A stretch of 7,487 nucleotides of DNA from the NCBI GenBank assembly GCA_041666465.1, contig JBAYGX010000077.1:1-7487 (forward strand). Direction: 5' to 3'. The first letter of the stretch is position 1. Each line of letters starts with the position of its first letter. The position numbers and the translations under genes were made by a program. Origin of the DNA: XYC2-FULL-41-22 sp041666465 (GTDB lineage: Bacteria > Patescibacteriota > Gracilibacteria > UBA1369 > UBA12470). Of this stretch, positions 4,865 through 7,487 are shown one piece after another. Under the pieces are notes generated by a model, which was given only the letters and a program-made list of their open reading frames with translations, searched no databases and was not told where the DNA came from.

Positions 4865-5875
4865 ATGTATAAATCAAAACTGGATCTAATTGAAACCGAA
4901 ATAGGTATTAAGCTAATTAAAGATATTTTTGAGAGCAAACTTGCAGAAAAGCTTTCCTTGCAAAGAGTTTCAGCTCCTAGATTTCTTATGATAGGCAAAG
5001 GCTTACAGGATGACCTTGCCGGCACCCAAATCCCGGTTAGCTTTAAAACAAAATTTACAGATACTACAGTGGAAATGGTCCACAGTCTTGCCAAATGGAA
5101 AAGACAGGCTTTAAAAAGATATGGATTTAAACCTGGAACAGGCTTGTATACAGATATGGATGCCGTAAGAAAAGATGAGGATGTTGATAATATCCACAGT
5201 ATCTATGTTGACCAATGGGATTGGGAACTAATAATCTCCAAAAATGAAAGGAACATACGCTTTCTTAAAAATACCGTAAAGAAAATCTATAAGGCAATTT
5301 TAAAAACCGAAGAAATTATCGGAAAAGCATTCCCAAAATTAAAACCAAGACTTACTAAAGAAATAAAATTTATTTATTCCGAAGAACTTGAAGAAATGTA
5401 TCCGAAATTATCTTCTAAAGAAAGAGAAAACAAAATTGCGAAAAAATATGGCGCAGTATTTCTTATTGGGATTGGTCATCCTTTAAAATCTGGCGAACCT
5501 CATGATTTAAGAGCCGCTGATTATGACGATTGGTCTACTGCTACAAGTGATAAAACCAAAGGTTTAAATGGAGATATCTTGATTTGGGATGATTTAAGAA
5601 AAAGTGTTCTTGAAATTTCCTCAATGGGGATACGAGTTGATGCAATTGCTTTATTAAAACAACTTGAGTTTATGGGACTTATAGACAGAAAAAAGCTTGA
5701 ATACCACAAAGGAATTATCGAAAACAACCTTCCTTTATCTATCGGTGGCGGCATTGGTCAATCAAGGCTCTGTATGTTCCTTTTGCAAAAAATCCATATC
5801 GGTGAAGTACAGGTAAGCGTCTGGCCCGAAAATATGGTTAAAAATTGTGGAAAAGAAGGGATTAGGCTTTTATAA
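4865..5875 (+). CDS. asnA: Aspartate-ammonia ligase (asparagine synthetase A)
   Basis: This enzyme makes asparagine from aspartate, ammonia and ATP, giving AMP and diphosphate, in the cytoplasm. The product has 336 residues, near the ~330 of E. coli AsnA. Family blocks appear in order: APRFLMIGKGLQDDLAGTQ (37-55; the aspartates align with the active-site Asp region), VHSLAKWKRQ (72-81), GLYTDMDAVRKDED (93-106), HSIYVDQWDWE (111-121), then GAVFLIGIG, HDLRAADYDDWST, GLNGDILIW, SSMGIRVDA, and GGGIGQSRL from 294, the class II aminoacyl-tRNA synthetase-like motif 3 with its arginine at 301. All look intact, so it should be functional. The gene is visibly richer in A+T than uvrB or DUF2207 and is the only one here with a strong Shine-Dalgarno site, which hints at horizontal acquisition. 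It converges on uvrB 51 bp downstream; no clear terminator is seen between them. Confidence 0.95.
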   Translation: MYKSKLDLIETEIGIKLIKDIFESKLAEKLSLQRVSAPRFLMIGKGLQDDLAGTQIPVSFKTKFTDTTVEMVHSLAKWKRQALKRYGFKPGTGLYTDMDAVRKDEDVDNIHSIYVDQWDWELIISKNERNIRFLKNTVKKIYKAILKTEEIIGKAFPKLKPRLTKEIKFIYSEELEEMYPKLSSKERENKIAKKYGAVFLIGIGHPLKSGEPHDLRAADYDDWSTATSDKTKGLNGDILIWDDLRKSVLEISSMGIRVDAIALLKQLEFMGLIDRKKLEYHKGIIENNLPLSIGGGIGQSRLCMFLLQKIHIGEVQVSVWPENMVKNCGKEGIRLL

Positions 5876-5901
5876 AAATTACATTCCCCTCTCCCCCTTC
5901 T

Positions 5902-5921
5902 TCACTATGTCACTATGTCAC
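5902..5921. repeat. Short tandem repeat between asnA and uvrB
   Basis: TCACTATG occurs twice in tandem (5902-5909, 5910-5917), followed by a partial TCAC. It lies in the 51-bp gap between the converging stop codons. It looks like simple slippage; no function is implied. Confidence 0.6.
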
Positions 5922-5926
5922 TTCTT

Positions 5927-7487
5927 CTACTTCTTCCATTCTTCTTCAAGTCTCTCAATCTCATCCCTAATCTCCGCCGCCTTCTCAAACTCCATATTCT
6001 GAGCGGCCATATCCATCTCAACTTCAAGACTCTCAATCAAACGATTGCGATCTTCGCGAGGAACAACTTTGCCTTCATAATGCTTAACTTGTTTGCGTTC
6101 ATTTTGTTTTTCATGCGCCTCAAGCTCGCGAATCTTTTTTACAATCGTAATCGGCGTAATTCCATGTTTTTTATTGTAAGCCTCTTGCACCGCCCTTCTC
6201 CTATTAGTTTCATCAATCGCTCCTTTCATCGCCGGCGTCATCTTATCTGCATACATTATAACAAAACCGTTCGCATTTCGAGCGCAACGTCCAGCCGTCT
6301 GAATAAGCGCACTCTCTGACCTTAAAAATCCCTGCTTATCGGCATCAAGAATTCCAATCAAAGAAACTTCAGGCAAATCGAGGCCCTCTCTAAGCAGGTT
6401 AATTCCAACCAACACATCAAACTTCCCAATTCTCAAATCGCGCAAAATCTCAATTCTTTCAAATGTATCAATATCCGAATGTAAATAACGAACTTTCATC
6501 CCCTGCTCGGCCAAAAATTTCGTAAGAGCCTCCGCAAGTTTTTTGGTTAAAGTCGTGATAAGAGTTCTCTGCCCCATCTTAATTCTTTTCTCAATTTCCA
6601 CTCTCAAATCCGCCATTTGCCCTTCGGTTTTTCTGACTTCAATAATAGGATCGAGAAGACCGGTTGGACGAATAATTTGCTCAACCAAATCTTTTTTATC
6701 CGTATGTGCCATTTCGTATTTCGCCGGAGTCGCCGAAACGAAAACCGCCTGCTTAATATGTTTCTCAAACTCATCAAAACGCAAAGGTCTATTGTCATAA
6801 GCCGAAGGCAATCTGAATCCGTAATCGATAAGCGTTTTCTTGCGAGACAAATTCCCATTATGCATTCCTCCGATTTGCGGGATAGTCATATGCGACTCAT
6901 CGACAATCATCAAAAAATCATCAGGAAAATAATCAAGAAGTGTAGCAGGTTGCTGTCCCACTTCTCGCTGATTCAAATAACGAACATAGTTTTCAATACC
7001 ACTGCAATAACCGGTTTCAAGCATGATTTCCAAGTCATATTCGGTACGAGTTTTCACTCTTTCCGCTTCGATATTTTTACCCATGGCTCGCAATTCTTTT
7101 ACCCAAGACTCCAAATCAATTCTAATCTGCCCGACAGCCCCCTTGATTTTCTCCTCCGTCGTAACGGAATGTTTAGCCGGGAAAATCGTTACCTCGCTCA
7201 TTTCATTAATAACCTCTCCTGTAAACGACTCGACTTCGGTAATTTTCTCAATTTCATCTCCAAAAAATTCAATCCTGAAAATTCCATCTCGTCCCGGCGT
7301 GTAAACCTCAACCGTATCACCCAAAACATGAAACATCCCCTGCTTGAATTCCATTTGCGATCTCGTATATTGCAAATCCGTAAGCTGCCTCAAGAATTTA
7401 TCCCTTTTTCGCTCCTCCCCAACCTTCACGACAATCTTAAGCGCATCATAATCACCCGGTGAACCCAACCCGTAAATACAAGAAACA
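5927..7487 (-). CDS. uvrB: UvrABC system protein B, C-terminal 519 residues (5' end outside window)
   Basis: UvrB is the damage-verifying helicase-like subunit of nucleotide excision repair; it receives DNA from UvrA and recruits UvrC. The frame stays open to the window edge, reading VSCIYGLGSPGDY. In full-length UvrB (~660 residues) this motif lies near residue 140, so about 140 residues with Walker A and the beta-hairpin are outside. A TTG inside this motif (7468) is not the true start. Visible in order, numbered from the edge: the UvrA-interaction domain; ETGYCSGIENY near 157; LLDYFPDDFLMIVDESH ending at 199 (DESH box at 196-199); VSATPA near 250; GINLLREGLDLPE at 361-373; QTAGRCARN near 396-404 (family norm QTIGRAARN; both motif VI arginines kept); and a UVR domain at about 484-516 that contacts UvrC. 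It ends WKK and TAG. A remnant of a second copy of this 3' end lies at 3173-3301. Confidence 0.96.
   Translation of the reverse strand, partial: VSCIYGLGSPGDYDALKIVVKVGEERKRDKFLRQLTDLQYTRSQMEFKQGMFHVLGDTVEVYTPGRDGIFRIEFFGDEIEKITEVESFTGEVINEMSEVTIFPAKHSVTTEEKIKGAVGQIRIDLESWVKELRAMGKNIEAERVKTRTEYDLEIMLETGYCSGIENYVRYLNQREVGQQPATLLDYFPDDFLMIVDESHMTIPQIGGMHNGNLSRKKTLIDYGFRLPSAYDNRPLRFDEFEKHIKQAVFVSATPAKYEMAHTDKKDLVEQIIRPTGLLDPIIEVRKTEGQMADLRVEIEKRIKMGQRTLITTLTKKLAEALTKFLAEQGMKVRYLHSDIDTFERIEILRDLRIGKFDVLVGINLLREGLDLPEVSLIGILDADKQGFLRSESALIQTAGRCARNANGFVIMYADKMTPAMKGAIDETNRRRAVQEAYNKKHGITPITIVKKIRELEAHEKQNERKQVKHYEGKVVPREDRNRLIESLEVEMDMAAQNMEFEKAAEIRDEIERLEEEWKK

Noticed and set aside
4831..5094. 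Minus-strand open frame opposite the start of asnA
   Set aside because: It is a shadow of the conserved AsnA coding sequence and lacks a start signal.
6617..7462. Long plus-strand open frame of 281 codons opposite uvrB
   Set aside because: It is fully antisense to highly conserved UvrB motifs and has no recognisable protein features.

Overview
The window looks like a piece of a bacterial chromosome, most plausibly from a Patescibacteria/CPR-type organism. This is inferred from the DUF2207 protein with its Gly-rich tail, the small exported protein with CPR-like surface-domain sequence, the UvrB variant and the mostly missing Shine-Dalgarno sites; no rRNA or other marker is present. TGA acts as a normal stop at 1696-1698 and 3491-3493, so a code with TGA read as glycine is unlikely.

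Layout. 1-1698 (+) encodes a secreted or membrane DUF2207 protein. It runs head-on into, and overlaps by 81 bp, a small Cys-containing exported protein (1618-2121, -), which follows a GNAT-like acetyltransferase gene (2189-2983, -) with a good sigma70-type promoter placed so that its mRNA would be leaderless. A 119-bp hairpin (3060-3178) follows. Next come two gene remnants back to back: the last ~43 codons of a second uvrB (3173-3301, -) and the last ~39 codons of a second DUF2207 gene (3296-3415, +), sharing a 6-bp junction. After a bidirectional terminator (3435-3474) is an exported protein with a Tyr/Cys-rich tail (3491-4321, -). The 543-bp gene-free stretch 4322-4864 holds inverted repeats, a 24-bp palindrome, a 13-bp direct repeat and a possible third scrap of the DUF2207 3' end. 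asnA (4865-5875, +) has a strong Shine-Dalgarno site. It converges on uvrB (5927-7487, -), whose 5' part lies beyond the window.

Main observation. The order DUF2207 > cargo < uvrB occurs twice in a row: DUF2207 (full) - cargo A - uvrB tail | DUF2207 tail - cargo B - uvrB (full). The tails differ from the full genes mostly at synonymous sites, so the copies diverged while functional. The simplest reading is that two alleles of a variable-content slot between DUF2207 and uvrB, from two related strains, were joined by illegitimate recombination at a short TTC(A/G)CG homology. I see no defence system, CRISPR array, tRNA or rRNA. The genes do not form one pathway; the coherent story is the history of the locus.
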